Source: an uncultured Elusimicrobia bacterium (GTDB lineage Bacteria > Elusimicrobiota > Elusimicrobia > Elusimicrobiales > Elusimicrobiaceae). Taken from it: 64,000 bases of DNA. How positions within the stretch are numbered: the stretch's first letter is position 1; every line of letters starts with the position of its first letter. The position numbers were made by a program, and so were the translations under genes. Location: positions 62,001 through 126,000 of the forward strand of contig CAMZGO010000001.1 of NCBI GenBank assembly GCA_947306425.1, in the 5' to 3' direction. Below, in pieces: positions 16,196 to 26,085 of this stretch. The notes under the pieces were generated by a model. That model did not search any database and was not told the origin of the DNA. It saw only the letters and a list, made by a program, of their open reading frames with translations.

Positions 16196-17836
16196 ATGAA
16201 ACGATTTTTAACTTTTACTTTTATCTTTTCCTTTTTAATCTTGGGTGCAAAAGCAAACGACGCTGGTATAAAAACCGCTGCCGTTTTTGATGCTATGCAA
16301 AAAGAAATGGAACGCACTCTTTCCCTTTCAAAAACTGCACCAAAAATCCATTTTGCTGCTTTCCAAGTTAAAGATATTCAAAACCTTTCAATTATTGCCG
16401 CACGTGGAGGGCTCGTGCAAGAAATAAAAACAAATTGGGTTGACACTGATGTTTCTTTAAGAGTCGGCGATAAAAAAGAAGATAACAGTTTCTTTCAAGC
16501 ATATATTTTTTCGCAAGAAGAAAGGCAGGAAGGCGCCCTTTCCCCAGACGGCATACGCGCAGGGCTCTGGGCTGCAAGTGATAAAAGTTATAAAGTAGCA
16601 CTTGACATTTATTCACGCAAACAGGGCTATAAAAACAAAAAAAACACGGAAGAAGTTTATGATGATTTTTCCCCAATAACACCGGCGCAAGATATTATAC
16701 CTTATGAAAATTCAATTTTTCCTACGGAAGAATTAAAAGAAATTGCCCAAAAAACTTCCGCTGCAGGTGCCTTAAAAAAACTTGAAAAATTTAATACACA
16801 TGTTTCTGCAAAGGAAATAATTTCTTATTATTTATCAAGTGAAGGTGCAAAATTTACAAAGAAAAATATATATGTTCAAATAAGTTTTTATGCCAAAGCA
16901 AGAACAAAAACCGGGTTTGAGTTTGATGACACAAAAACCCTTTCATATGCCGCTTTTGAAGATATGCCTTCTCTTGAAGAATTTGAAAAAATTGCCCTAA
17001 ATTTTGCCGAACAAATATCTCTGTTTGTTGAAGCAAAAAAAGGGGAAGCCTTTATCGGACCAATTTGGCTTGAAGGAGAAGCAAGTGCACAAATGTTTGA
17101 AAGGACCTTCATAAATAATATACATAATACCCGCAAAATTACCTATGACGCAGGTGGCGGAAATTTTCAATATTTTTTGAGGGAATTTGCCTTGAAAGAA
17201 AATCTTAAAGTTTTGCCTGTCAATTTTGAAGTTATTGATGACCCTTTACAAAAGACCTTTAACGGTAAAAAAATGAGCGGTGCTTACAATATTGACGAAG
17301 AAGGTTCCCCAGCCCAAACTTTGTACTTAGTAAAAAACGGAATTTTGAAAGATTTACCCAAGACGCGTTCATTAATTAAAGGCCAAAGACAAACAAACGG
17401 CCATGCTTTTGTAAATTGGGGAGTACAATTATATGCCACGGCAAGGGCCCTCAACTTGTTTTTCTTCCCGCACGATACAACACCTAAAGAAGAATTTAAA
17501 CAGAAATTTATGGATTTTTGTAAAGCTGAAGGTTTGGAATATTGCTATAAAATAACCTCAAAAAATATTATTGAAGAAGGTGATATATTGGCAATAAAAA
17601 TTAATGCCGAAACAGGAGAGGAAACCCCTGTTTACGGCTTAAAAGCACCGGCATTAAATACGCGTACTTTGCGTGATATTAAATTTGCAGCAGACGATTT
17701 GACTTTGTATAATGGCATGGGAGGTACCTTAGGTAATTCTTTGGTAGCACCATCTGTGATTTTAAGTGAAGCAGAATTGACACCAAGCCAAACGGCACCG
17801 TCAGCAAAAATGCTGGTAACAAGGCCAAATATTTAA
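16196..17836 (+). CDS. Exported TldD/PmbA-like paralogue lacking the zinc motif
   Basis: A 546-residue protein related to its upstream neighbour. The ATG at 16196 follows AGGAGG (16181-16186) and begins a signal peptide (MKRFLTFTFIFSFLILGAKA). Where the active paralogue has HEILGH, this one has FERTFINNIH, so it should not bind catalytic zinc. The fold is otherwise kept: DEEGSPAQTLYLVKNGILK and GTLGNSLVAPSVILSEAEL match the partner's DDEGTPAQ and C-terminal APSLLISELE blocks. It is most likely the non-catalytic subunit of a secreted TldD/TldE-type complex. The stop is followed directly by the 5' flank of a MITE-like element. Confidence 0.82.
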   Translation: MKRFLTFTFIFSFLILGAKANDAGIKTAAVFDAMQKEMERTLSLSKTAPKIHFAAFQVKDIQNLSIIAARGGLVQEIKTNWVDTDVSLRVGDKKEDNSFFQAYIFSQEERQEGALSPDGIRAGLWAASDKSYKVALDIYSRKQGYKNKKNTEEVYDDFSPITPAQDIIPYENSIFPTEELKEIAQKTSAAGALKKLEKFNTHVSAKEIISYYLSSEGAKFTKKNIYVQISFYAKARTKTGFEFDDTKTLSYAAFEDMPSLEEFEKIALNFAEQISLFVEAKKGEAFIGPIWLEGEASAQMFERTFINNIHNTRKITYDAGGGNFQYFLREFALKENLKVLPVNFEVIDDPLQKTFNGKKMSGAYNIDEEGSPAQTLYLVKNGILKDLPKTRSLIKGQRQTNGHAFVNWGVQLYATARALNLFFFPHDTTPKEEFKQKFMDFCKAEGLEYCYKITSKNIIEEGDILAIKINAETGEETPVYGLKAPALNTRTLRDIKFAADDLTLYNGMGGTLGNSLVAPSVILSEAELTPSQTAPSAKMLVTRPNI

Positions 17837-17840
17837 AATC

Positions 17841-18187
17841 TTGGCCTAATGGTCAAAAATGTTGCTAATACCGTATCAAAAATGATGGAATGTTATTTTT
17901 TTGCTTTCTCTTTTATTTTCGCCACCCATTTTTTACGGTCTTTATCTATGTAAAAAATGGGCGGGAGAAAGCCGAGCAAATTTTATTTGCGAGGCAAGAG
18001 GGGGGTACCTTATTAGTAAACTTCAGAGACGTAAAATGTATTAATGGGCAACCCCCACCCCTAACCCCTCCGCCCTTTCTTATTTTTGCTAAGGCAAAAA
18101 TAAAACGGCAAAGGGGGAGGAAAATAAAAGAGCAACAATTTTAAGGAAAAGATACTTAATCAGCAACATTTTTGACCATTAGACCAA
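17841..18187. mobile_element. MITE-like element with 26-bp terminal inverted repeats
   Basis: The terminal inverted repeats 17841-17866 and 18162-18187 match at 25/26 positions (TTGGYCTAATGGTCAAAAAT, then GTTGCT). They are bracketed by AATC on both sides (17837-17840 and 18188-18191), consistent with a 4-bp target duplication. Inside are a 12-bp perfect hairpin (CCCATTTTTTAC/GTAAAAAATGGG, within 17925-17961), a 10-bp hairpin (TTATTTTTGC/GCAAAAATAA, within 18080-18103) and C-rich/G-rich arms pairing around the latter. It is 347 bp with no credible gene. It would need a transposase in trans; none is in the window. Confidence 0.6.
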
Positions 18188-18231
18188 AATCTTTCTTATT
18201 TTTCCACTAAACATAGTTTTTTAATCATATC

Positions 18232-18259
18232 CCGCCCGTGCGACAAAACGCACGGGTGG
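18232..18259. repeat. GC-rich hairpin before the pilin promoter
   Basis: An 8-bp perfect stem CCCGTGCG/CGCACGGG (18235-18242 with 18249-18256), extendable to 11 pairs with one G-T, around a six-base loop. There is no T-tract on either side, so it is not a normal intrinsic terminator. The arm resembles the CCCGCCCGTG hairpin inside the structured RNA at 14268-14287. It might be a transcript-end or protein-binding element; its function is unknown. Confidence 0.45.
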
Positions 18260-18313
18260 CGCTTATAGTGAATTTAAAACTTTATTTTTTACGTCAGGGC
18301 GCTTAAATACCTC

Positions 18314-18344
18314 TTGACAACGTTTTTTTTTTTTTTTCTACAAT
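18314..18344 (+). promoter_or_regulatory. Pilin promoter with T15 spacer (candidate phase-variable)
   Basis: TTGACA (18314-18319), then ACG, fifteen T, C and TACAAT (18339-18344): a 19-bp spacer. It is the shortest of the three homopolymer promoters and so closest to the 17-bp optimum, which predicts the highest basal activity of the three. The downstream leader ends in TTAGGAG before the ATG at 18397. Confidence 0.75.
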
Positions 18345-18396
18345 ATATACATAGGCAAAAAATAAAAGCCCTGTATAAATAAAATTAGGAGTATTT

Positions 18397-18939
18397 ATGG
18401 AAAAGAATAAAAAAGGTTTTACTTTAATTGAACTTTTGGTAGTTGTGTTAATTATCGGCATAATTGCCGCTGTTGCTTTGCCGCAGTATAAAATGGCAGT
18501 AGCAAAAAGCAGATATTCAACAATAATGAATCTTGCTAAATCTATTGCCCTCGCACAGGATAGATATTTTATGGTTCATGGCGCTTATGCAAATAGATTC
18601 GTTGATCTAGATATAGATATGCCAGCTGACTATATCTCTAATTCAAAGGAAAATGAATATTGTTATAATTGGGGCGGATGCAAAATAACAATGACAGGTG
18701 CTTTATATTGTTATGAAAGAACTCATAAAAATACATTAAATATATATTTTCACCACAGCATTGCTTTTAACACATTTGCAGGAAAGTTTTTTTGTGGAGC
18801 ACAAGGTACTAACGAAAATAATTTTTCTAACAAACTATGTAAACAGATAACCAATAATGCCAATATAGATAGAAATCATGATTATACAGTTTGTGATCAA
18901 AAATTTAATGGTAATTCCTATCTCTTTAGTTCTTACTAA
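18397..18939 (+). CDS. Type IV pilin-like protein (PilE/pseudopilin family)
   Basis: A 180-residue prepilin with the shortest leader of the set (MEKNKKG), cleavage before FTLIELL, and core VVVLIIGIIAAVALPQYKMA. The first ~80 bp of coding DNA after the leader are almost identical to the 1543 pilin gene, while the C-terminal domain (six Cys) is different. The 3' end overlaps the convergent CofE-like gene by 14 bp. The T15-spaced promoter drives it. Confidence 0.9.
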   Translation: MEKNKKGFTLIELLVVVLIIGIIAAVALPQYKMAVAKSRYSTIMNLAKSIALAQDRYFMVHGAYANRFVDLDIDMPADYISNSKENEYCYNWGGCKITMTGALYCYERTHKNTLNIYFHHSIAFNTFAGKFFCGAQGTNENNFSNKLCKQITNNANIDRNHDYTVCDQKFNGNSYLFSSY

Positions 18940-19621
18940 TTTCCTTCAAAAACGGGTAGTAAAAATCTTTTTTGAAAGGATAGCGCATTTCTTTTGCGCG
19001 GCTGCTTGAGGTAAATTTTACGCCGGTACCGCGTATTAAACAAAGCGGGGTTCGGTAGTTCGATTCCCCCATACAGAATCCGGCTGCAGTGGCAAGAGCA
19101 TCTGCCTTATTAACTAAAGTCATTTTAAGCGGGCGGCGGCACAAATCTTTTTTATTTATTAAATTTTCCACACCGTAAAAACCGCTGTACGCGACTGCAA
19201 TATTTATTACACCGGAGCGTAAGGGCAAAATAAAACTGTCCGTCAAAATTACGCCCAAATTTTTGATTTTATAATGTTTAATTAAAGTATGGCGTAAAGT
19301 TTCCGCCGTCTTATACGGAGCTTTTGGGAGTAAAATTATCTTGTCAAAAGCATTACTTTCGTCAATACCGGCATTGGCACAAATAAGGCCTTGCCTGACG
19401 GTAAAATAGCATAAAGCGGTTTTTTTAATATAAGAACTTTCTTGTTTTATTAACTTTAATTTTTCGGTTTTCGGGTAAATCCTGCCTTCCGCAAGCCCTG
19501 CAACTTTTGACGATAAACAAATAATATCACCGTTTTTCAATTTCGGCAAATGGGCAAATAAAAATTTGTTTAAATCATTCCCTTGCTTAAAAAGTTTTGT
19601 TTTTATAGGTGTAATTTCCAT
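18926..19621 (-). CDS. CofE-like protein (F420:gamma-glutamyl ligase family)
   Basis: A 231-residue protein resembling coenzyme F420-0:gamma-glutamyl ligase (CofE). Recognisable blocks are the N-terminal DIICLSSKVAGLAEGRI, the ANAGIDESN motif, and VILTDSFILPLRSG, which corresponds to the family's TDTFGRPWR-type block with changes. True CofE adds glutamates to F420; no other F420 gene is in this window, so a different glutamyl-ligase-like role is possible. It is the last gene of a minus-strand run; its start overlaps the hemW stop by 1 bp. Confidence 0.7.
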   Translation of the reverse strand: MEITPIKTKLFKQGNDLNKFLFAHLPKLKNGDIICLSSKVAGLAEGRIYPKTEKLKLIKQESSYIKKTALCYFTVRQGLICANAGIDESNAFDKIILLPKAPYKTAETLRHTLIKHYKIKNLGVILTDSFILPLRSGVINIAVAYSGFYGVENLINKKDLCRRPLKMTLVNKADALATAAGFCMGESNYRTPLCLIRGTGVKFTSSSRAKEMRYPFKKDFYYPFLKEISKN

Positions 19622-20712
19622 TAAAAAGGCTCCACAAAATATCTAGAAACTTCATTTGCGAAATACTTACCTTCTTCCGATAATTTCCAAATTTTACCGT
19701 CTTGAACTATCAATTTTTTATTAACTAAAATCTTAAATTCTTTACCGAAATATTTAAGCATTTTTTGAGTAGGTTTGAAACCGTTTAATAAGCGGAAACG
19801 CAAAAGTATTTCTTCCCCCGCTTTGGCTTTGCCTTGTAATTTTTCTTCAAATACCGTTGGTATTTTATTTTGCGCTAAACTTTTTATATACTCTTTAACA
19901 TCAGCGGTATTTTGAAAACGTACACCGCGCATATATGACGCCGCCGCCGAACCGCAACCCAAATATTCGCCGTTAAACCAATAATTTACATTGTGTTTGC
20001 TTTCAAATTTCGGCAAAGAAAAATTGGAAATTTCATAATGAACAAAACTGCTTTGGCACAAAATATTTTCTGCACTTTCAAGCATTTTACGTGTTAAATT
20101 ATCATCGCAAACATAACCGTTTTTATAAAGAGAAGTACCTTCTTCCACCTGCAAACCATAGACGGAAATATGCTGTGGTTTTAACCCAATTAACATTTTC
20201 ACACTTTGCTCAAATTCTGCTAAAGTTTGATTGGGAAGCCCGGCAATTAAATCAATATTAATATTATCAAAATATTTTTTTGCCTGTGTGTAGGTGTGTA
20301 AAAAAGTTTCAAAATTATGTGCGCGGCTAAGTGTTTTCAAGTGCCTATCAAAAGTGCTTTGCAAACCTAAACTAAGACGTGTAACACCCAATTTTTTTAG
20401 TAATTTGATTTTAGCTAAAGTTAAACTTTCCGGGTTTGCTTCAAAAGTAATTTCTTTGAAATTGTTAAAGCAAGAATAAATGTTTTCAAATAAAAATTTA
20501 ATTTGTGCGGCAGTTAAAAAACTTGGTGTTCCGCCGCCGATATATAGGGTTTTGGGCGCGAAGTTTTTATAATGTTTTTTTTGTAAAGAGAGTTCCGTTT
20601 TTAAGGCTTTTAAGTAAGGCAAGCGCAAATTTTTAATATTGGCAAAAGAGGCAAAATCACAATAAACACATTTGGAAATACAAAAAGGAATATGTATATA
20701 AAGCCCTTGCAT
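19621..20712 (-). CDS. hemW: Radical SAM protein HemW (oxygen-independent coproporphyrinogen III oxidase-like)
   Basis: A 363-residue radical SAM enzyme. The cluster motif CISKCVYC lies at residues ~11-18, followed by YIGGGTPSFL and the SAM-binding EANPESL and GVTRLSLGLQS segments. The C-terminal HemN-type domain ends KLSEEGKYFANEVS. The length and the CxxxCxxC without the extra HemN cysteine fit HemW, a haem chaperone, rather than a true HemN oxidase; I cannot confirm haem binding. It overlaps prfB and the CofE-like gene by 1 bp each, so all are probably one transcript. Confidence 0.9.
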   Translation of the reverse strand: MQGLYIHIPFCISKCVYCDFASFANIKNLRLPYLKALKTELSLQKKHYKNFAPKTLYIGGGTPSFLTAAQIKFLFENIYSCFNNFKEITFEANPESLTLAKIKLLKKLGVTRLSLGLQSTFDRHLKTLSRAHNFETFLHTYTQAKKYFDNINIDLIAGLPNQTLAEFEQSVKMLIGLKPQHISVYGLQVEEGTSLYKNGYVCDDNLTRKMLESAENILCQSSFVHYEISNFSLPKFESKHNVNYWFNGEYLGCGSAAASYMRGVRFQNTADVKEYIKSLAQNKIPTVFEEKLQGKAKAGEEILLRFRLLNGFKPTQKMLKYFGKEFKILVNKKLIVQDGKIWKLSEEGKYFANEVSRYFVEPF

Positions 20713-21815
20713 TATTTACCCGCTTTGAAGTTGAGGTATGCTTCAATAAAACCGTCAATATTTCCGTCCATAACGCCTTGAATATCAGAGGTTTCAAAGC
20801 CACTTCTTAAATCTTTAACAAGTTGATACGGCATAAAAACATAGGAGCGTATTTGATGCCCCCAAGCAATATCACCCTTTTCGCTGTAATGCTTTTCCAT
20901 TTCAGAACGTTTTTTATCAAGTTCCATTTCATATAATTTGGCTTTAAGCATTTTTAAAGCGCGTTGCTTATTTTGCAGTTGCGAACGTTCCACTTGACAA
21001 GCAACTACAATACCCGTAGGTTTATGCAATATGCGGACTGCCGTTTCCACTTTGTTAACATTTTGACCGCCGGCACCGCCTGAACGGCAAGTGGTAACCT
21101 CTATATCACTGTCTAAAACTTCAATATTTATTTCATCCTCAATATCGGGTAAAACATCCAAAGATGCAAAAGAAGTATGACGGCGCGCATTAGCATCAAA
21201 AGGTGAAATTCTAACTAAGCGATGAACACCGTTTTCACTTTTCATCATACCGTAAGCATAAGGGCCTTCAATAAAAAGGGTAACGTTTTTAACTCCTGCT
21301 TCTTCACCTGCAAGATAATCGGTAACGGACACTTTGAAATTATGATTTTGCGCCCAACGGGTATATAAACGAAGGAGCATATCGGCCCAATCGCAGCTTT
21401 CCGTTCCGCCTGCACCTGCGTGAATGCTAACGATGGCATTTAATTTATCATTTGGGCTGGACATTTTTGTTTTAAATTCAAGACGGGAGAATTCTTCTTT
21501 CAAAATATTTAAATTGTTCTCCAAATTTTTTAGTTCTTTCTCGTCCTGTAATTCCTGAATTAACTCAAAAAGTGCTTTATTATCTTCTAAATTTTTGGCC
21601 AAATTTTGATATGCAGTAATATCAGTTTTAAGCAAATCAATTTCTTTTGATATTTTTTTTGCACGTTCCGTATCATTCCAAAAATCAGGAGCAAGGGATA
21701 ATTTTTCTTTTTCTTCCAAAATTTTTCGTTTTTCATCAAGGTGTAAAATCCTATGCAAATTAGCCAAACTTGCAGTTAAATTTTCCAAAACAGAAATTAT
21801 TTCTTTACTTTCCAT
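20712..21815 (-). CDS. prfB: Peptide chain release factor 2
   Basis: Class I release factor reading UAA/UGA on the ribosome, 367 residues from the ATG at 21815, which follows GCAGGAGACCT. The GGQ loop is within [17 protein letters not shown], and the stop-codon tripeptide is SPF (RISPFD), diagnostic of RF2. The N-terminal region is continuous ([13 protein letters not shown]), so the programmed frameshift found in many prfB genes is absent. The start lies inside the end of lnt (11-bp overlap). Confidence 0.96.
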   Translation of the reverse strand: MESKEIISVLENLTASLANLHRILHLDEKRKILEEKEKLSLAPDFWNDTERAKKISKEIDLLKTDITAYQNLAKNLEDNKALFELIQELQDEKELKNLENNLNILKEEFSRLEFKTKMSSPNDKLNAIVSIHAGAGGTESCDWADMLLRLYTRWAQNHNFKVSVTDYLAGEEAGVKNVTLFIEGPYAYGMMKSENGVHRLVRISPFDANARRHTSFASLDVLPDIEDEINIEVLDSDIEVTTCRSGGAGGQNVNKVETAVRILHKPTGIVVACQVERSQLQNKQRALKMLKAKLYEMELDKKRSEMEKHYSEKGDIAWGHQIRSYVFMPYQLVKDLRSGFETSDIQGVMDGNIDGFIEAYLNFKAGK

Positions 21816-23472
21816 AGGTCTCCTGCACATAAAAGGCCATTGCTACTCCCCAAAAAGAAACAGTAAAAAATACACAAATTAAAGCAAAAATATCACCGAA
21901 AACAGTATAAAATGTTTTTTTACCACGGGTTTGAAATTTAAAATTAAAGATGTCCGTTTCTTGCTCAAATAAATTTTCAGACCTAAAACGAATATTACCC
22001 AGACTGTCAATCCATGCATTATAACCGGTAGTGGTTGCACGCAAAATAGGACGGCGGTTTTCAATAGACCTAAAAACATTTATCCTTAAATGCTGTAAAG
22101 GGGCGGCAGTATCCAAAAACCAACCGTCATTTGAAATATTAACAAAAAATTGGGCACCTGCAGCTGCTTGGGAACGCCAAATCTTTGGAAAAAGTGCTTC
22201 AAAACAAATATTTACACCGAAAGGAAAAGCAGCTTTATTTATACTTAAGTTTAATATCTTATCAAGATTTTTTCCTGGGTTGAAATCCCCTGTCATAGAT
22301 GTAATGCCGCTATTCTCATAAAACCTGCCCAAGATATTCTGAAAAGGCAAAAATTCCCCGAAGGGAACAAGTTTATTTTTTTGATAACTGTCAACTATAC
22401 CCTCTTTCGTAAACAAAGCCGCACCTACATACAACTTACCTTCTTTTACTTGCGAACCTCCAAAAAGCTGCGGCGCTTGATATGCCTCAGATATACTTTT
22501 TAAAAATTCTTTATTTTCTTTAGAAGTAAAAGTGCCTTCAAGAGAGGTCTCAGGCCAAACAATAAATTCTACTCCCTTTCCTTTTAGTGCGAGTAATTGT
22601 TTACGTAATACGGAATAGGCTTGCTCACCTTTGCCTAAAAGCAATAAACCGTGGGTATTGGGTTGCATTAAAGCAACTTTTATTTGATTTGGAGTAGTAT
22701 TGATTAAATCCGTCTGCTTTTTAATTTCGCTTTTACCGAATAAAAAATTAAATCCTAATAACAATACCGATAAAAAAGTAAAAAGTATTTTTTGCTTTGC
22801 TTTATAAGAGCCAAATAACATAGCTATAGAAAAACATACGAATACTATTATAAAACTAACACCATAGGCACCGGTTATAGATGAAATTTGTATAAAGGCC
22901 AAGTTTTCAAATTGGCTATAACCAAGTACAAACCACGGAAAAGCAAAAAAATTAAATGCTATTACTTGATGTAAAAATTCTATACTAACCCATAAACAAG
23001 ATGCCGCGGCAGGTAAAACCCAAGTTAAATTTTTAATGTAAAAATATAATAGTCCGAACAAAACAAATTGTAATGCCATTAAAGCACTAAGCCCGAAAAG
23101 AGACAAAAAAGACATTACCTGATCTTGCGTACCGAATTGTACTGTAGGGTAAATCCAGTAAAGTAATATTAAATTAAAGGTAAAACCAACTACAAAACAA
23201 TACAATAAACTAATGCTCAATTTCCTAAAATTATTTAGTACAATAGCAAATAAAAGTATGCCTATCCACGCACCGAGATATTCATTATTTGCTAAGAAAG
23301 CAGAACCCAAACTAATTGCTGATGCCAAGGCAGACAAAGCAATAATTACACTTTTAAATAAGGTAGACAAAATAACAAAAACAATATTCTTTTGTTTTTT
23401 TGTACCCTTGTTACCAAAAATTATTGGCAAAGATTCTTCAGTTTCTTTTATCTCTTTACTTTTTTTAAACAC
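21805..23472 (-). CDS. lnt: Apolipoprotein N-acyltransferase
   Basis: Inner-membrane enzyme that adds the third acyl chain to lipoproteins, a Gram-negative envelope function. It is 555 residues: about eight N-terminal membrane segments, then a periplasmic nitrilase-like domain from ~264 and one C-terminal membrane helix. The catalytic triad is visible as E308 (WPETS), K367 ([10 protein letters not shown]) and C423 (NICFEALFP). The N-terminal ~28 residues are a charged extension. It abuts secA with no gap and overlaps prfB. Confidence 0.94.
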   Translation of the reverse strand: MFKKSKEIKETEESLPIIFGNKGTKKQKNIVFVILSTLFKSVIIALSALASAISLGSAFLANNEYLGAWIGILLFAIVLNNFRKLSISLLYCFVVGFTFNLILLYWIYPTVQFGTQDQVMSFLSLFGLSALMALQFVLFGLLYFYIKNLTWVLPAAASCLWVSIEFLHQVIAFNFFAFPWFVLGYSQFENLAFIQISSITGAYGVSFIIVFVCFSIAMLFGSYKAKQKILFTFLSVLLLGFNFLFGKSEIKKQTDLINTTPNQIKVALMQPNTHGLLLLGKGEQAYSVLRKQLLALKGKGVEFIVWPETSLEGTFTSKENKEFLKSISEAYQAPQLFGGSQVKEGKLYVGAALFTKEGIVDSYQKNKLVPFGEFLPFQNILGRFYENSGITSMTGDFNPGKNLDKILNLSINKAAFPFGVNICFEALFPKIWRSQAAAGAQFFVNISNDGWFLDTAAPLQHLRINVFRSIENRRPILRATTTGYNAWIDSLGNIRFRSENLFEQETDIFNFKFQTRGKKTFYTVFGDIFALICVFFTVSFWGVAMAFYVQETYGK

Positions 23473-26070
23473 TTATTTACCACAACATTTTTTATATTTC
23501 TTACCGCTGCCGCAAGGGCATAAATCATTGCGGCCGATTTTATTTGGTTGTTTATTCCCTTGATTTACCTGTGTTTGGTCCCCAGAATCGGAGTTTCCTT
23601 CCTGCATTTTTTGCGGTGCACGCGCTTTTGGCGGTAATTTTATGCGGAAAATATAATCAACAAAGAAATCGCGTATACGGTTCATCATATTTTCGTACAG
23701 GACATAAGACTCTTTCTGATATTCAATCAAAGGATCCTTTTGAGCATAACCGCGTAAACTGACGCTTTTTTGAAGTTGGTCAAGTTCATATAAATTTTGT
23801 TTCCAACTTTGATCTAAAAGTTGTAAAAGGAGCATTCTTTCAACTTCGGCGAAAGAGAAGCCCTGCTCCTCAAAATATGATGCACGCTCTTTATAAATTT
23901 CTTTAATTTTAGGCATTAATTCCGCCAAAATATTTTCCGGTTTTTTATTAAGTATATCATCTTCGGAAAGTGCTTCATCTATACCGAAAATACGTTTATA
24001 GATAGTGTTTATGCTTGTTAAATCCGTAAGTTTAGGATGACGTTCATTATAGAACTTGTAGAAAATATCAGCAGTGGTTTCATCTATCATTTCCGAAATT
24101 CTTTCACTGAAATTTTTGCCGTCTAAAATAGCATTTCTTAAATTATACACCGCCGTTCTTTGCTGGTTCATAACTTTATCATAATCAAGCAAATACTTGC
24201 GAATATCAAAGTTATGCCCTTCCACGCGTTTTTGCGCACTTTCAATTTGCTTTGAAATTATGCGTGATTCTATGGCTTCCCCGTCTTTCATACCGAGTGT
24301 AGTCATTATACTGGCTATACGTTCACTTCCAAATAAACGCATAAGTTCATCATCAAGGGCTACATAAAAGCAACTTGAACCTTTATCCCCTTGCCTTGCA
24401 CAACGCCCACGTAATTGATTATCAATACGCCTGCTCTCATGCCGTTCAGTACCGATAACGGTTAAACCGCCGTTTTCTTGTACAAATTTTTGTTCTGTCT
24501 CATCACAAGGATTACCGCCCAAAACAATATCTGTTCCGCGCCCAGCCATATTGGTGGCTATTGTAACCGCGCCTTTTTTTCCTGCTTGGCTGATAATTTG
24601 GGCTTCCATCTCATGATATTTAGCATTTAAGACCTTGTGAGGTATGCCCATTTGGCGTAACATTTGGGAAATTTGCTCTGATTTTTCTATAGAACGAGTA
24701 CCTACAAGTACAGGCATACCTTTACGCCACAATTCCTCAACCCGTTGAACAACTGCCTTGAACTTTTCCCTTTCCGTTTTGTAAATTATATCCGGATAAT
24801 CAATACGACGGCAAGGTTTATTAGAAGGTATTTCCACGATATCAAGTTTATATATGGTCCAAAATTCATTTGCCTCTGTCATAGCCGTACCGGTCATACC
24901 GGAAAGTTTTGCATAAAGTTTAAAGAAATTTTGAAAAGTAATTGTTGCAAGTGTTTGATTTTCTTCTTTTATAGGCATATGCTCTTTAGCTTCAACTGCT
25001 TGGTGCAAACCGTCAGACCACCTGCGCCCCGGCATTAAACGGCCGGTAAATTCATCAACGATTACTACTTCCCCATCTTTAACTACGTAATGGACATCAC
25101 GTTCATACAAGTGATGAGCACGAAGCGCTTGGTTTATATGATGTACCCACTCGGAATCAACATCACCATATAAATTATCAACACCAAGTAATTTTTCTGC
25201 TTTGGCTATACCTTGCTCGGTTAAAGTAACATTATGATTTTTTTCGTCTATTAAAGCATCATATCCGATGGAAAGGTCTTGCCCGGCATATTTAGCATTA
25301 ACCTCATCACGTTCCGTAATTTTGCGGATTTTTAAAGAAGGAATCAAACGATTGACTATATAATATTTATCAGTTTTTTCATCTGAAGGACCGGAAATAA
25401 TTAAAGGAGTTCTTGCTTCATCAATTAAAATAGAGTCTACTTCGTCAACAATACAATAGTTTAATTTGCGTTGCACCCTATGCTCTGCGCGGACAACCAT
25501 ATTATCACGTAAATAATCAAAACCAAGTTCATTATTTGTAACATAGGTTATATCTTTTTTATACATTTCACGGCGTTCTTCATTAGACATATCGTGGCTG
25601 ATATATCCCACAGTTAAACCCAAAAATTCATGTATCGGGCCCATCCACTCCCGGTCACGTTTGGCAAGATAATCATTAACCGTAACTACATGTACCCCCA
25701 ATCCTGTTAAAGCATTTAGGTAAGAAGGCAAAGTAGCAACAAGGGTTTTACCTTCACCGGTACGCATTTCAGCGATTTTGCCTTGGTGCAAAACAATACC
25801 GCCAAGCAATTGTACATCATAAGGACGCATACCTAAGACACGTTTAGATGCTTCCCTTACAGTTGCAAATGCCTCAGGCAAAATAGTATCTAAGGTCTCC
25901 CCTTTGGCTAAACGTTCTTTAAAAATAACGGTTTGATGTTTTAATTCTTCATCAGTTAACTTGGAAATCTGCGGCTCCAAGGCATTTATTTTATCTACTG
26001 TAGGTTTAATTTTTTTAATTTGCCTTTCTGACTTTGTTCCAATAATTTTATCAATCAAATAATTTATCAT
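23473..26070 (-). CDS. secA: Preprotein translocase ATPase SecA
   Basis: Motor ATPase of Sec export, 865 residues. Walker A is MRTGEGKT, the DEVDSILIDEARTPLIISG block is intact, and the second nucleotide fold has TNMAGRGTDIVLGG. A linker leads to the C-terminal zinc/SecB-binding tail CPCGSGKKYKKCC. It lies 15 bp after nifS and directly before lnt, placing protein export and lipoprotein maturation in one transcript. Its partner secY is at 60963-62297. Confidence 0.98.
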   Translation of the reverse strand: MINYLIDKIIGTKSERQIKKIKPTVDKINALEPQISKLTDEELKHQTVIFKERLAKGETLDTILPEAFATVREASKRVLGMRPYDVQLLGGIVLHQGKIAEMRTGEGKTLVATLPSYLNALTGLGVHVVTVNDYLAKRDREWMGPIHEFLGLTVGYISHDMSNEERREMYKKDITYVTNNELGFDYLRDNMVVRAEHRVQRKLNYCIVDEVDSILIDEARTPLIISGPSDEKTDKYYIVNRLIPSLKIRKITERDEVNAKYAGQDLSIGYDALIDEKNHNVTLTEQGIAKAEKLLGVDNLYGDVDSEWVHHINQALRAHHLYERDVHYVVKDGEVVIVDEFTGRLMPGRRWSDGLHQAVEAKEHMPIKEENQTLATITFQNFFKLYAKLSGMTGTAMTEANEFWTIYKLDIVEIPSNKPCRRIDYPDIIYKTEREKFKAVVQRVEELWRKGMPVLVGTRSIEKSEQISQMLRQMGIPHKVLNAKYHEMEAQIISQAGKKGAVTIATNMAGRGTDIVLGGNPCDETEQKFVQENGGLTVIGTERHESRRIDNQLRGRCARQGDKGSSCFYVALDDELMRLFGSERIASIMTTLGMKDGEAIESRIISKQIESAQKRVEGHNFDIRKYLLDYDKVMNQQRTAVYNLRNAILDGKNFSERISEMIDETTADIFYKFYNERHPKLTDLTSINTIYKRIFGIDEALSEDDILNKKPENILAELMPKIKEIYKERASYFEEQGFSFAEVERMLLLQLLDQSWKQNLYELDQLQKSVSLRGYAQKDPLIEYQKESYVLYENMMNRIRDFFVDYIFRIKLPPKARAPQKMQEGNSDSGDQTQVNQGNKQPNKIGRNDLCPCGSGKKYKKCCGK

Positions 26071-26085
26071 AAAATACCTCTGTTA

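Noticed and set aside
17890-18144. 84-codon open frame inside the MITE-like element
   Set aside because: It runs through the hairpins and C/G-rich arms, has no RBS and no protein-like composition.
18232-18259. Hairpin as an intrinsic terminator
   Set aside because: No T-tract follows on either strand.
20712-21830. Programmed +1 frameshift in prfB
   Set aside because: The reading frame is continuous through the usual shift site and no internal UGA is present.
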